Counted from the first letter of the stretch, positions 1 through 13,667 are shown. The stretch: DNA of 64,000 nt from Amborella trichopoda (GCF_000471905.2 NW_006500010.1:4413252-4477251); one strand, 5' to 3'. Translations and numbers: made by a program. Notes: generated by a model not told the origin, from the sequence alone.

Positions 1-171
1 GTTTGGATGATGATCTAATTTCTTTCAAACATGGATAAGTATTTTATTGAGAAAAACATATCAGTTAACTTTTATTGGCCCTATTTTTTTTTTTATATAA
101 ATTTTGTTCTTTTTAAATTACAGTATTGAATACTTTTCTAAATATTTTAAGCTTCTTTTGTATTTCTCTTA

Positions 172-371
172 GAGTAATGATCCTATAGGACCCTCCCCCA
201 CCCATGTGTGTAGGACCCCAAAGGATCACTATTAAAGTTGGCACGGATCTCTAGAAAAGTTATCACATGGGTGTGAGAATTGACTTTTCTATAGATCCGT
301 GTCAAATTTAATGGTGATCCTTTGGGGTCCTACACACATGAGTGGGGGAGGGTCTTACAGGATCATTTCTC
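172..371. repeat. Palindromic MITE, family A, in a PARP2 intron
   Basis: The two halves are inverted copies: the left arm reads GATCCTATAGGACCCTCCCC and the right arm is its near-perfect reverse complement, with the pairing continuing almost to the middle. Related copies lie at 37252-37446 and 44231-44410, with a half copy at about 44047-44158, so this is a dispersed foldback element. No coding capacity. Confidence 0.8.
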
Positions 372-1098
372 TTTCTCTTATTCCTATTTCTTCCCTAAAT
401 TAAATTTGGATAATAAATAAGTGAGACAGAGTTTTAAAGGGTTCGGCGAACTTATATTATTTTAGATAGGAACAGTAGGTATATCAGGATAGATGCTTAT
501 CTGAAGAAATTAAAACCTATCTAGAAGAGTTTACATAAAGAGACAATTTCGGAAAATTGGAGGGAAATGAGACGGGACTTGTGGCTTTTAGATTTTAAGA
601 ACTGCACCTGTCTGTTAGCACTGGTATCTCAGTCCAAGTTTTAGCTCAATCGGAACATGTAACAGATATTCAAGCTGGTTAGAGCATGTTTCTGTACTTA
701 TGAAAGTATTTATACATTTGATGGAAATTGATATAATAAATTGTGTATTTACACGCATTTTCTACTACTTTAAAATGCATTTATACAACTGGGGCTGTTA
801 CAGTTATGCGTATATAGCAGCCTAATTATAACTATGATGGGAATAGCGGTTAGAAAAGACCTGGAGATGCCATTTGCGTATTGTCCCTAATAATTCCTTT
901 CATCAACTATTACTGTTATGGATTTTCTCTGCATCTTTGTTAGAAATTCCTGTGGGCAATGGCTAGGCTCCAATTATCATTTTTTTCTTTTTGACCAAGT
1001 GTTAACGAGATTCCAAGTATCATGTTATATTATGGTTGTGCATGTTCAACTTTTGTTTTATACGTGGAGGTTAAATAGGATTTAACTTTTATGTAAAG

Positions 1099-4000
1099 GT
1101 TGAGGCACTTGCTGAAATTGAGGTTGCGACAAAATTGTTAGAGGATGATCTCCAAGCACAGGTTTGTTTTCTATTTAGTGTTGTTTATTACAATACACAT
1201 AGTGGTTTGCTGGCACATTACTATAACCTGACATTTTGTGTATACCCTCCTATTATTCTATGCTGATTTTCTTTCAATCATTCTCTCTCTGTTTCTAGGC
1301 CTGTTTAGTAGCACTTTCCATTATATTAATTATATTGTTAACCTTTAGATAGACCTCTACAAATGCCCTTATGTACAATTCTGTGCAGGATCCAGATGTT
1401 TCTTTGAATATTTGTGACTTTCAATGCCCATGTATTATCAAATTTCATGTACATGCAAACCTTTAGATAGACCTCTACAAATGTCCCTTTATATTTTTGG
1501 CGACTCTGCATACCAATTATGCAAACATGTTTGCCAATACATGGATGGCAACACATAACCAAAGATTGTTGCGTGACTAATTCCTTTGTGTTCACCTTCC
1601 ACACCACACATACATAGTATCTTAAATAGGAAGTAGAGAGGTAAGGAGTTAACTAGGAAAAGCTTATGCACATTTGAAGGATGTTCGCAGCATTGATCTT
1701 GATTTATGTGATTCTAATCATACTATGGTACTAATAGTGCATGACTGTGGACATCTCTCATTTCCAGCTATCCTCGACTTAGTCTGTCCTCTACTCAACT
1801 ATTTGAAATGGTAGGGTGCCTGAGAGGTAATCCAGCTCAGCATCGTTCACCAGTGCTTCCATAGTACAACAATCTCAGGTTTAATCCTTCCTGGTTCAAA
1901 CTAGTTGAGCTACCAAAAATAGGGGGACTAGCCATCTGGGTATAGAAGACAAAAGTCATGTTGCATGCAAGCCCCTTCCTCACCTGAAGTATCCAAGGAA
2001 TGTATTCCCAAAGAGGAACCAGGAAGCTTCTCTTCTCGTTAACTAATATGGGCCTGATTAGTTGAGAATAAGCTGAATTTACCTGTGACTTCCTTGAACA
2101 TTCCTTAAAAAGTATGGTGATTTATTAAATAAAGCTGGAGATTGGAATACCCTATGAGTTATTTGACTCTGAAATGACAGCATGGTAAGAGAGGTTCTTG
2201 AATCCCTATTTACTGTGACTCTGCCCACCTTTAATGCTAATTGAGTTGAACAAGCACAGCTTTTAACTAGAAAAGAGGCAATGAGTCCAGCACGGCCTAT
2301 GGCAGCATTTCTCCTCTTCAAATGCAGCCGTTGTAGGAATCGGGCTTGGGCTTGATTGTTTATCACTTGATGTCAAGCAACGCTACATCTCAAGTTCCAT
2401 TCCTAGTACAGAACTACCCAAGAAAAAAGAGAGGAAAAGATCCAGCCACTGTTGATTTTTGGGGGAACTAATCAATTCAAAACATGCTTATGTGTTTTAT
2501 TTGTTTTACACATTCAGAACTTATTTATTTCTTAGATGGTCATGTGCTGATTATAGGTTTGTTTATGTAAGGAACTCCAATATTTGATGATAGAATTGGT
2601 TTTTTTATTCATTTGAATTCCAAATCTATATTGTGCTTTTTAATTTTGTCCTTCATGTTTTTCTTATTGTAGGAAGATCCCCTTTACTCTCACTATGGAC
2701 GGCTTCATTGTGAACTGGTACCACTTGAAGCTGATTCTCAAGAATTTTCCTTGGTAATCCATTCTGGACTGAAGCTTAAAATATATTAAATGCCATGATG
2801 TGACAAAGATTTTCTTTGTTTCCATTGATTTCTAAAAGAGGAGCATTCATCTAATGCCTGTATCTCTCTTTACCTTTCCATGTCGTTTGGTGGATTTGCT
2901 TCTTTTCAAAGTGCTAACAATGGATAGTATGCAAATGAATAGCCTATGGAACAATATTTTATTGTTTATTCTGATGGTGTCACACCAATTCTATGGGCAC
3001 ATTGTTTTAGATTTCTGCACCTTATATATTCATACTCTGTACTGTCCCATGTTCTTCGACATGCTACTTGAGGCATGCAGATTTCATGCTCAATGCATAA
3101 AATTACATGCCACAAGTTAGTGATACACTGATCCTATATTCCCACTAATTAATAAATGATTCAAACTGAATTATTTGGCGTACTGTGCTAATAATTTAGA
3201 ACTGGTAAAATTTGACTAGCGTAAAGGTTGTTAACAATGACTTGTAGAAGAGCCTGGTTTAATGAAGGTGAAGTTCACCATTAATCGAGTTCCATTCCTT
3301 TGGGCTTTGTTTTTCACTGATTTACTTTGATGTTGCACAGTTGAAAATTGTTGATTGTCTTTTGATATTTCTGGGTTGATGCCCAGGTATTATTCTATAT
3401 ACTAAGAAGTATCTCGTACTATTGAATTTTTTCCATTTTTGTGCTACAGGCCCCCAAATATTTTATGGGAATTCTGCTGGTTATTATGTTATGTATCTCC
3501 ATTTTGTGCAAATGGTCTCCTTTCAGCACACCAATGTGCATACCAAGTTCTCTTGTTTATATCTCTATGCATGTATGCATGTATTGAAACATGTTCTGTA
3601 GGTTAAAGTGCTGCTAGAGAGATGTGCATTGAAACAGTATCAGCTTAACACATCTTTACGTCCACATTGTTTGATTAGTACCCTCTTGTGTTTTGGTAGT
3701 TTCCTGTGTTTTAATTTTTCTTCTCCTTTTTCTTGTTTCCTTTTTTTGTTCTGATTAATATTAATGTTAGCCTTTGGTGGGGTCTTAATTGTCTCTTGTA
3801 ATTTTCTCAGACATTTTTTTTTAAGGGTGTGGTATGTACAAGGTGGCAACCTTACTTGTAAAAGTAAAGTTATGACGTTGTACAATGCTATTTTAGTTGG
3901 ATAGTGTAGATTTGACATGTCTTTAACACTATACCAAAAAGTAGCACGTCTTTTAAGACAATGTCAAATGAGTAGTGTAGATTACTACTCCCTTACTTCT

Positions 4001-7000
4001 TGCAACCTTATATAAACTTTTTCTTTATTTAAAAACCCAGACAAATTTATCAAATATCTAGATGAATGCCATCCTAATAATTGTGTAGTTTTTCACATGC
4101 TTTTGTAATTGTGTAGTTTTTCACATGCTTTTGTAATTGTGTAGTTTTTCACATGCTTTTTGTAATAAATATTCCATCATTTTAGATGGCAGATTATTTA
4201 ACAATCTGTGATGGAATGTTGGTTCTTTCTTTTGTCAGATTGAGCAGTATATGCGGAATACTCATGCTGAAACACATTCCTATTATACTGTTGATATAGT
4301 ACGCGTTTTTAAGGTTTCCAGAGAAACTGATAATGAACGATTCAGAAAGGTGAGGACTGATTTGTTGCTATTATTATGTCTCAATTTCTCTGAACAATCA
4401 TGCCCAATTTGTCCCTCTGCCTTGTTATTTTTTTCTGCTTTGCTCAACAGATGTTGATTTTGTTTGATTTATAGTTGCAAGCTACAAGTTTATGGCTGAT
4501 ACAATTTTTTTGACTGGTTCCAGTTTTCTAGTACCAAAAATAAACTGCTCTTGTGGCATGGTTCTAGACTTTCAAACTGGACTGGAATTCTCTCTCAAGG
4601 TTATTCATTTCCTTAAATCTCTACTTTGTGACGAATCTTTTCAATTGGTCCGAATAGGTGTTTTGTACATATTATACCATTTCATACAACCTATCACATT
4701 GCCCTTTTCTTTTTCCTAATACGATTAAGAATAGTGGTTATATAATCTGACATACTAAAATAATGGTTATATTAAAGTGAGGTAAGTCTTAACTCTCTTA
4801 TTTCATACCTTCTCTATTAAAATGAGTGAATTTGAAAATGCTGAATGCTTGGTATTCCATGTAACAGGACTACGAATTGCTCCTCCAGAAGCACCTGTTA
4901 CGGGTTACATGTTTGGGAAAGGTGTTTATTTTGCTGACATGTTCTCCAAAAGTGCAAACTATTGTTACTCATCTCATTCATCTCGGGCTGGAGTGCTGCT
5001 TTTATGTGAGGTTGTTTACGGAATTCTTATGGCAGTTAAACTGGGTTAGATTTGTTTTAGTCTAGCTGGCTAGATTTGTTTTTGTCTAGGAATACCTTTA
5101 CAGTTGCATAACCATTGAAATACATGCTTGATCACATTTAAACTCTGCTTTCCAGGTTGCTTTGGGTGACATGGCTGAGCTTCTAACAGCAAATTGTAAT
5201 GCAGATCAATTGCCAGAAGGGAAGCTAAGGTCTCTCTTGTTCTTCATTGTTCGTATATGCATCTGATAGTTTTCTTCTACTATATGGATTTTTTTGTCAC
5301 ACACTCTCACAGACACACTTCTTGTGAGATATAGAAGCAAGGCTTTGCTTGAATGTAGATATTTGGTGTGCATATGCCTTACTAGCACAGACTATCTAAT
5401 CAGATTAATCTCATGCATGTTGAACATTTCATCAGTGTTTCTTTCTCATGTAGGCATGATCGGAATGAACTACTGAGTCAAATGTCAGAACACTAGCTTT
5501 ATATACACTCAAGAAATGTAACTTTTTACTATTTTAGCAATTCCCTAATATGCTTTAATGGAGCAGTCAGGGTAACTATTGACTTAGAATCACAAGATAA
5601 CAACAAAAGGAACCTTTTTGCTAGAAGTGCATCTCATATGCTTCATGTAAATATATCAGATTGCAATGACACATCGGATGGCTGCTAGCTTCTGAAGTAA
5701 TAAGATCGAGGATATTATGGTCACTATACAGATTCTGTGGTACATAACTGAGCAGCACGATCTTATTCTCATGTATATATTTTGACTGGTCTACAGCCTG
5801 TACGATGCAGTCTCACGAATCAAATTATGAATAATTTTACCTTTTACACTGATACAAAATAATTCAAATAATAAAAATTTTCAATTGCAAATTGAGAAAA
5901 ATTGAGAATTTATTAACTTTATTTATTAGGACTCTACTATTGAAGGATAAACTCCTGTTACTTTTCATATCCTATATTTTACATTGGTAATTTTTCTAGA
6001 AAATATTTCAAAACCAGAGAGTAGAAGAATTCATAATTTGAAAAAGAAAATCATACTAATCTTTTCCAAAATTAAACTTAGAGAACTTTAATTTAATATT
6101 ATATTTGTAGTGAAACTATATTCATTAGGACTCTATAAAGAAAGATTGCTGCTCTTTCCCTTGTTTTAAATTGGCAAAACTTTTAAAGAATTCGTAACCA
6201 AAAAACAAAAATTAAGAAAGTGTAATAGTTTTTATTTTTTACAACTTTAGAACAAGTTTTTTTTTTTGGAAAAAAACTCATTGATCCTATATATGTCTGG
6301 AGATTTATTAGGAATGATATTCGTACTTTGAGAGAGCATATTGGCCATCTTGATGCCGTCTAAATTCGGATTGTCAAATAGCAATAAACCTATTTGTATT
6401 GGGATTCTCTTTCAAAGAGGAGTAGATATGGCAGTTTCTTTTTCCAATGGTTATGATCTAGTCGATTAAAACAGAACTCTATGGTTGCATAATTACGAGG
6501 AACTTCAGAAGAAATTTAGTACATGTGGTTCAGATGTATACAATGGAACCCCACCACATATATAAAAATCAAATATCAGGGAAGATCCAAGCAAAACTAG
6601 GATGCCAGTTTTAGCGTGTCAAGAACTTGCAAGCTCTCTGAATGTCCATTAAATTTGCAATCACTTCACTAAAAATCTTTCTGAACTTCCCTGCATTTTG
6701 TTGAAAGATTAAACAGATGGGGCCTTTTCTTTTTTCTTATCACCCATTTTTTGGGCAATTTCAGCACCAAAGGAGTCGGAGCAACCACCCCCGATCCTTC
6801 AGGTTTCTGTGTGCTTGAGGATGGTGTCATCGTGCCCCTGGGAAAACCAAAGAAGCAGCCTGGCCCTCAGGTATTGCTAGTCATTATTATTAACAATATT
6901 TTGATTGCATGTTCCTTATGTAAGTTGTATTTTATTTTGTGATATCATTCTCCTTCCATTTCCAGGGAAGCCTGTTATACAATGAGTACATTGTCTATAA

Positions 7001-7058
7001 CGTGGATCAGATTAGGATGAGATATGTTCTTCAAGTTAATTTCAATTTCAAGCATTGA
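1099..7058 (+). CDS. PARP2: Poly(ADP-ribose) polymerase, PARP2 type (3' part, eight exons)
   Basis: Transfers ADP-ribose from NAD+ to nuclear proteins and itself in DNA-damage and stress signalling. Eight exons join in phase: 1099-1161, 2673-2753, 4239-4349, 4524-4599, 4868-5010, 5156-5229, 6765-6870, 6966-7058, giving the last 248 residues. The first exon ([17 protein letters not shown]) is the end of the helical regulatory domain; the rest is the ART fold. The catalytic H-Y-E triad is visible: His in LLWHGSR, Tyr in GKGVYFADM, Glu in [10 protein letters not shown] just before the C-terminus. The ending NFKH and the short C-terminal half match plant PARP2 (about 640 residues) rather than the longer zinc-finger PARP1. 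The N-terminal SAP/WGR part lies upstream of the window; the intron before 1099 exceeds 1.09 kb. No frame break seen. Naming as PARP2 is from remembered family sequence. Confidence 0.95.
3820..4020. repeat. MITE-like element in a PARP2 intron
   Basis: The sequence starts with GGTGGCAACCTTACTTGTA and ends with CTTGCAACCTTATATAAAC. Its middle (TTGGATAGTGTAGATTTGACA) recurs at about 41815-42035 and in part at 38040-38170. It is read as a short non-autonomous DNA transposon; exact ends were not fixed. Confidence 0.55.
4079..4165. repeat. 28-bp tandem repeat, three copies
   Basis: Three near-identical copies of TTGTGTAGTTTTTCACATGC plus TTTTGTAA follow one another inside a PARP2 intron, about 75 bp before the exon at 4239. 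The last copy has one extra T. Confidence 0.9.
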
Positions 7059-7960
7059 TGGCATTGTATAAGGTATAGCTCATGGGTAATTTTGATGTTG
7101 TTATCCATGCTATAACTGTTGCCTATATTTATCATATGGAACGCTCAGAAAGAGTCAGGATTCCTGGAAAGGCCTGATGGTTTTTGTTCAGAGTGACGGC
7201 AATGTAGCATTCAAATTGCTTGTACCTGTAAATATAGGAGAGAGAGAGATGGTCTCACCACTTGTTTGATGCTCAACAGGGATAACTTAAATTATTTCTA
7301 GGGGATAAATTTGTTTTGGGACAATAACATTAACCAATGGAGTTCATCACATAATAAGCTAAAGATATTATATGCTTATGTGGGAGCATATCGATCATTC
7401 ACTACTTCAGGTGAAACCACCCTCCAAAAAAAAATGGAAATGATAAGACCACATACGTAAAAAAATAAAACTTTCTAAAAGGGAATAAAAACTTCTACAA
7501 TTTTTGGATTGTCAGATTTAAGTGTTTAGAAATTCAAGATTCAAAAAGTTTCTTCTAAAAAATACTCATCTAGGATCTTAAAATTTATTATCGAAGAAAT
7601 CTTCTTAAGCAACTCTTTTACTTGAGAAATAATGAAAGTGTAGACTTTATTTGGACAACTTTATTAGACAAGGCCCCATGTCACTTGCCAATTTGAAGAA
7701 ACACTTCCCCCAATAAACTTTGGAGCAGCCTACCGATCAACGTCAATCTCCAAAATTAGGAAACATCTGTGCAGTCTATGATTTAGAATAGTTGATATTT
7801 TAATTATATTTTGATAAATGCGTAAAATAAATATTTGATATTTTGAGGTATTTTGATAAATTTCTTTTTTTTTCCCTATAGAAAAGCTTTTGATATTTAT
7901 AAAACTCACCCCACCACCAAATTGATCAATGGAAGCTTTAATTTGGATTAAAATGTTGTT
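7059..7960. other. PARP2 3' UTR and downstream spacer
   Basis: No ORF or repeat that I can support. The first few hundred bases should carry the PARP2 3' UTR; no clear polyadenylation site could be chosen. Short A-rich stretches are the only notable features. Confidence 0.5.
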
Positions 7961-7964
7961 TTTT

Positions 7965-8640
7965 GAGAGTTTGTTGCAACAAACCCTATGTTCTTGGGCC
8001 ACATCTGCCTTCTACTAGATTTCTCATTAATTACGTATCCAAATCTCTAGAAATCAAGTCTATTGGGAAGGTCTTTGGATCCTCTTATGGGTTTGTTGTT
8101 TTGATTTGTTTGATTATAGCAAAAAAAAATGATAGATCTGGCTTGAAAGCCAATGAACTGTTGAATACCATACTGTTTTTGAGCCATGCCCGCTTTCTTA
8201 TAGATTTCTCATCCTTTACTCGTCTAAACATCTTGAGACTAGGTTAATTATGAAGCTTTTTTAATCTTCGATGTATTCCTTGTCTTGGTCTGTTCTATTA
8301 TATAAAAAAAAATTTGATTGATCTGGCTTGAAACTCTATGTTATATTGAAGAAGAAAGTTTTCTTAAACCATGTCTGCGTTATAGATTTGGTATCGTTTA
8401 CTCATCCAAATTTATTGAAATCAGGCTTTTAAGCTCTTTGAATCTATATATATTCCTTATATTGATTTCTTTGATTATGCCAAAACAGTTGATAGATCTG
8501 GCTCGAAAATCTCAGGTCTATGCATGAACACAGTTTTCTTGAGCGCGATTTGTATTATGCACGAATTTCCATTTTCTTCTAACGCAAATTTCATGAAATT
8601 AGATTCATTTTCAAGCTTAATTAATCTTTCCTTGTAAGCC
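7965..8640. repeat. Degenerate tandem array, about 183-bp unit
   Basis: Four diverged units are recognisable by recurring landmarks: a TTCTTGRGCCAYRTCTGC-like start, then a phrase like TTATAGATTTCTCAT, then TACTCGTCTAAA or TACTCATCCAAA, then TTGATTATRSCAAAA followed by GATAGATCTGGCTTGAAA. The last phrase recurs near 8130, 8313 and 8494, giving a spacing of about 181-183 bp. The fourth unit (from about 8517) is partial. ORFs here are by-products of the repeat. The unit length is like plant satellites, but the array is tiny and old. Confidence 0.7.
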
Positions 8641-9660
8641 TAAATTTTCAAAAACTTTCCAAATTTATTTGCTTCAAGTACTTTTTTTTATCTTGGACAT
8701 GCCTTATGCGAGTCCACTCGGATTCGCCTGAGTTACTCACCTCTGCCAAAGGCCTGAGTACAGTGGCTGAGGCAAGTTTGGGTTGACCATTCTATTTACT
8801 TTTTCCCAAGAACAAAATTGGGACAAATTAGAGATGCATTAGAACTTAAGAATAAGGGAAATATACGTAAATATTACGTTCATGTCCCCTTCATTAAGAG
8901 CATATTTAGTATTTTGCATCTATAAAAATAAAAAAAATAAAATTACCAGAGCATCATGCAAAAATTTTGGGAGCATTTTTTATATTTTGGTAATTTTATT
9001 TATTTAAAATAATATTATTATATCTTTTATTGGTACATTGTGGTTTTAAGAGCACATTTGATATTTCGATTTTGTTTTCTTTATTTATTTTTTTCCTCTA
9101 AAATGGATTGAGCTCAAATTTTGTGTTCATATTTTTCACCATTGTGTTTTTGTAAAAAAAATATAAAAAACAAAAAAATCACCAAAACATCGTAGCAAAA
9201 ATTTAGAGCTATTTTGGTCATTTTATTCATTTAAAATATTTTTTTATATTTTTTTTACAGGTACATTATGATAGGAAGTATAGATGACCATGATTTGAGC
9301 TCAATTCAATATATGGAAAAAAAAAATTAAAATACTAGATATATTCTTTTAAAAATAGGACAAAAATATCACCATCATCATCAGTTAAAGCATTTTCCCA
9401 ACTAATTGAGTTGGCTACATGAATCCGGATATGTTGTTATGCTCTATCAAGGTTATACCCTAAATCATAAGTCCCCATATCTTTTCACACTATTTTCAAC
9501 TATGTTTTTTTAGGTCTATCTTTTGTGTTCCACTTGTATTGAGTTTGCCTTCTAATAGGTGTTGGATCGGACATGCGTTAGTTTCCATTGTTTTATTAAA
9601 TAAATAAATTTATTTAATTTTTCATAATTATTATTTTTAGTTTTTAAAATTTATTTAATT
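8641..9660. other. AT-rich intergenic repeats
   Basis: The stretch holds two loosely similar AT-rich segments (about 8894-9060 and 9045-9290) sharing AAGAGCAYATTT, 'aaaattaccagagcatc' / 'aaaatcaccaaaacatc' and TTTTGGTMATTTTATT. A short GC-richer piece at 8700-8790 (ACTCGGATTCGCCTGAG) resembles pieces at 16055-16110 and 16420-16495. No gene is supported. Confidence 0.5.
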
Positions 9661-9760
9661 TTTCATATTCATGATCTCCATGTTAGAGATTACATGTCCT
9701 TAAAAAATTATGTCTTAAAATCCATCTCAAAAATAGATTTATTAAGAGGTTCGCATTTCT
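9596..9760. repeat. Dispersed repeat, family E
   Basis: The phrase CATATTCATGATCTCCATGT and the following 80 bp recur at about 23105-23200 and 62165-62250 with roughly 80-90% similarity by eye. The 23.1-kb and 62-kb copies are longer and share an upstream part (GCATTTCTACAATATRCG ... AAAGCATCCATCTTAAA). Likely a non-autonomous transposon; ends not resolved. Confidence 0.6.
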
Positions 9761-9945
9761 ACATATACGGATTTGGCCGCTTAGAAACCAGGTCCTTACC
9801 TGAAAATTGCATCATTGATCCATATAGCATTCAACGGGAAACCCAACTCTTTTATAGGGCAAGGAATCTGTCCGACCCAACAGGAATAGCTCAATTTTGT
9901 CGTTGGCTTGGCGATCTATGGGCCGCAATGAAATCGAAGTTCTAG
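9758..9945 (+). other. Unrecognised short coding-like segment
   Basis: An open frame leaves the upstream repeat and continues for about 62 codons with balanced, non-repetitive composition (…LFYRARNLSDPTGIAQF…FCRWLGDLWAAMKSKF) to a TAG stop. The base composition is richer in GC than the surroundings. I do not recognise the family. It could be a terminal exon fragment captured by a transposon or an organelle-derived insert; no splice partner was found. Treat it as a candidate only. Confidence 0.25.
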
Positions 9946-10559
9946 GCAAGAGAACCAGGCAATTCTCATTTTAGATAATATTTTTTTTTTTTTCTTTTTT
10001 TTAAAGGTGGTTATCACAAGAGAATCTCAAATCCCAATATTTTATACTATTCATGTTTTTTAAAATAGAAAATATCTCCATATCCCACATTTTTAAGTTT
10101 CATTTATTGATAAATTCAAAGTTTCAAAAAATATCTTCTAACCCTTGCAACTTTAAACCTATTTCTTAACCTAAACAAATGTGAGAAAGATATACACTTT
10201 TTAAACTCAATCCTCTCCCTCTTCACTTACATATTTAAATATCCTCTCATCTCTATGAAGCCTTTATCTCACTCTAGAAGTTTGGAAATGGGTTTTAAAA
10301 AAAGCATATCTTTTAATATTTATTTGACCTAAAAAAACAGGTTTAAATTAACTCATGAGCTTAAAAGAAATAAAATCCACAAATTTTAAGCCCCAAGATA
10401 TCTTTTTAAACTTTGAGTCTACTGTAAAATGAAACTTAAAAATAAAAAGTATGAAGATATTTTTCATTTAAAAATTAAAATTTTCTAGATCCAGATTAGA
10501 CATGACTAAGATTCTTCTTTTGGACAAATATTTTTATACATACTTTTCTTGTTAATCCG

Positions 10560-10693
10560 CATCATATTGTATTCTTCTAATCTTTTGAGTATTTTTATCC
10601 ATCCACATCATATTGTATTCTTCTAATTTTTTGAGTATTTTTATCCATCCACATCATATTGTATTCTTCTAATTTTTTGGGTATTTTTATCCC
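10560..10693. repeat. 46-bp tandem repeat, three copies
   Basis: Copies of ATCATATTGTATTCTTCTAA…TTTTTATCCATCCAC begin at 10561, 10607 and 10653 with one or two mismatches between units. No gene nearby on either strand. Confidence 0.9.
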
Positions 10694-11345
10694 ATGATAA
10701 CCATCAATCCTAGTAGGAAATGACCGATCCCGTGGATAGCCCGACCCAATAAGCAATGCTGGGTCTAAAGACCCTGAATTAAAGAGTTGCATACTCAAAA
10801 AAAAGGCGTGAGGGAGGGGAAGAACGTTGCAGTTGGTATATGACAAGTGGAAACAAGTAGGAAGGCCATCGATTGCTTTGACATCCAAAAGTCACCTTAC
10901 ATTTGTGTTAAAACTAAATTACTTCAAAATCGTTTACTCATTTTGGCAAACTGCTGTGTCCGAATGCAACTCCCACCTGCCAATATATGCTGATGACTTT
11001 TCAGTCAGGTCAAATATTGTGGACTTCTACAACATAATCAAATATGTGAATTGATGTTCTTAATACAAGATTCCATTGATGAATTAACTCCAACGCGTCA
11101 AGGTTCTCCCATTGGATAAAACCTTTCCTTTCCTTGAGATACTCCAAAACCACCAAGTTTAATGTTATTTTTTGGTCAATGATAACTGACAAGAGTAAAT
11201 TGTTTGCTGAAAAACTATCACAGATAGTTATAGCCCAAAAAAAAAAGAGTCAAGAAACTAAAACCCATCTCAGCTTGTAAGGAAAACACAAAATGAGTAT
11301 GCAAAACTGTTCTCTCTTAAATAACAAGGGGAAGAAATTATTTAC

Positions 11346-13620
11346 TTAACTCTTGGAATGAATGTCCCCAATCAGAACTCCTTCATCTGATGAATAGGAT
11401 GAATGTAAAGGGTATCTTGAAAGGATATCGGTCCAAGTGCTATCCCCATCTGTAACGTCCTTCACAACTGATGCCACTTCGTCCACGCTAACACGAACCT
11501 GATCCTTAGAGTCTCTCTCTCGGACTGTAACAGAGTTCGAAGAGTCCACAGTGATAGCAAATGGAACCCCCAGTTCATCAGTTCTAGCATAGCGCTTCCC
11601 AATAGAGGTTCCAGTTATGTCAATCTTATGAGATATGCGAGCACGTGTCAAGGCCTTGGAGATAAGTTTAGCAACTTCTTCATATTCTGATTTTTGAATC
11701 AATGGGAAAACAGTGCACTTAATGGGAGCCACCAGGGGAGGGAATCTAAACACATTGCACTGTTCATCTCCAGCTTTGCTTGGTCTAGTGTAGAAGGAAT
11801 GCTCAAAAAGGCAGTATATGATACGACCTATACCAAATGATGGTTCAATCACAGAAGGAATGAAAACCTTTTGATGTTCCTTCTTTTTCTCTTTAGAGAT
11901 AGAGACCATGTTCTTTGTTAGGGTGACAGATTGCCCAAGGGTGCAGACAAAGAATTCCACCTCCCCTTTGGCTTCTAAGTTGGCCCTCACTTCCATAGCC
12001 TTTGCTTCTTTCATGGCCTGCCCCACAACCGGGAAAAGAATAAACAAATATAGGGCCAAAAAAGACCAACACTGAAAGGATTTAATTAAATATAAAGACA
12101 TTTAAAAAAAAAAAACGCACAGAAGATTCAGATGAAGCTCACCTCGAGTGCTTCAATCACTTTCTTTTGATTGCCCTTGAAAACCAGCCCAACCTCCTTC
12201 TTTGATGGGGTGATAACCAATTTCTGCAATGGTGTATGCAATAAATTGGCGGTATAGATTCTATGCTTGCATGTTCATGTATAAATCCTCAAATATTAAC
12301 ACTCCTTTACGAATTATCAGTCACTCATAATTATGCAACCCAAGAAAAGTCCCTCATGTTTCTTGAGAACCATAATAACTAGAAGTTCGTTCCATTTGAT
12401 AAAGTTAACGTTTTATTTATTTAAGTAGCACATGTCGGGACTAGTGCTACCTTGACACTCTGCTCATGTCCAACACTAAGATGTATTGGATAAGGTCAGA
12501 GCTCCAATTTGCACACGCTGTGCTATGGAAAAAGTATGGTCATGTCTCCCTCAATGACCTCACCTGAACATCACCCCCATATGGAATTTTTGGTGCAACA
12601 TCCCACCGCCAAACAACCCAAAAAAATATAAGTTTTGGAGCATTTGGAACTTTCATTTTAGAAAACAGCATAAATGCATAGCAGCCCTGTTTAATACACA
12701 TGGAGTTTTCCTTTGGAAAATAGCAACAATGTAAAGCTTTGATTTGTAAATGAGTATTTACTTCAGCTTTTTTTTTTTTCTCCTTCTAGGCCTTCCATTT
12801 CAATTTGCATCTTAAAATTCTTCCTGAGCTCTCATGCAAGGCAAGTTCCAGTAACTTGTGTGCTTGTGTTTGTGAATGTGTGCTCGTAATTTTTTTTGAG
12901 AGAGAAGAAATCCTAAATACATGTACTTACCTCTACTTCTCTAGGTTCTGCAAATTTCTCTTGAGCAACTAGCTGGACACCACTTTTCTCCTGGAAGCCA
13001 AAAAAAAAAATACAAAATGGTTCATCAATGTTCATCATCATTATATTACTCGAGCAAGATGAATCTAGAAAAATGTTAGCTTGTTAAGAGAGAAAAAAGA
13101 AAAAGACAAATCAGTGCAATGACGATGATGAATAAGTTCACCCATGAAAACAGAAAAATACTGTGTCGAGCTTCTTACTGTGTGAGCACGGAGGTCATAT
13201 GCAGAGCGATCTGCAATACCAACACACTCAATCCAGCCATAAGAGGACTCAATTTCAGCATCCCAACAATCTGCAGCATAGTGAGCCATTTCATTGGCCA
13301 TATGCTGCCTAAAGCGCAATCGTTCTTTGTCAATCCCAAGAGATGTCAGGAAAAGGTATGTCCTCCCAATGAAATAACCCAATGTCTCATTGTTGATGTT
13401 TCCCTAGTGAACCAAGTGAAATTCCTGTTTATCGATCAAACCAAGTAATTGGAACATTCACCAGAAAAATTGGTTTGTGATTCATTTCTGAAAATATTAG
13501 TCACAAAACAATAGTAGAACCAAATGGCTATTGGAAATAAATACTTGGAAAAGTAGCTAATATCTCAGAAGACTGCCATGGGCAAAACTCACAAAACGGC
13601 TAGTCATTTGCAAAAGTAAC

Positions 13621-13667
<47 letters not shown>

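Noticed and set aside
2854..3120. 88-codon ORF within PARP2
   Set aside because: It lies between PARP2 exons 2673-2753 and 4239-4349 and has no PARP content; it is intron sequence.
4079..4165. Regular direct repeats that could suggest a CRISPR-like array
   Set aside because: The repeats are contiguous without spacers and lie in a plant gene intron; the same holds for the 46-bp and 56-bp arrays.
11010..11192. Minus-strand ORF just 3' of GlyRS
   Set aside because: Short, AT-rich and without recognisable motif; downstream of the GlyRS stop in probable 3' UTR or spacer.
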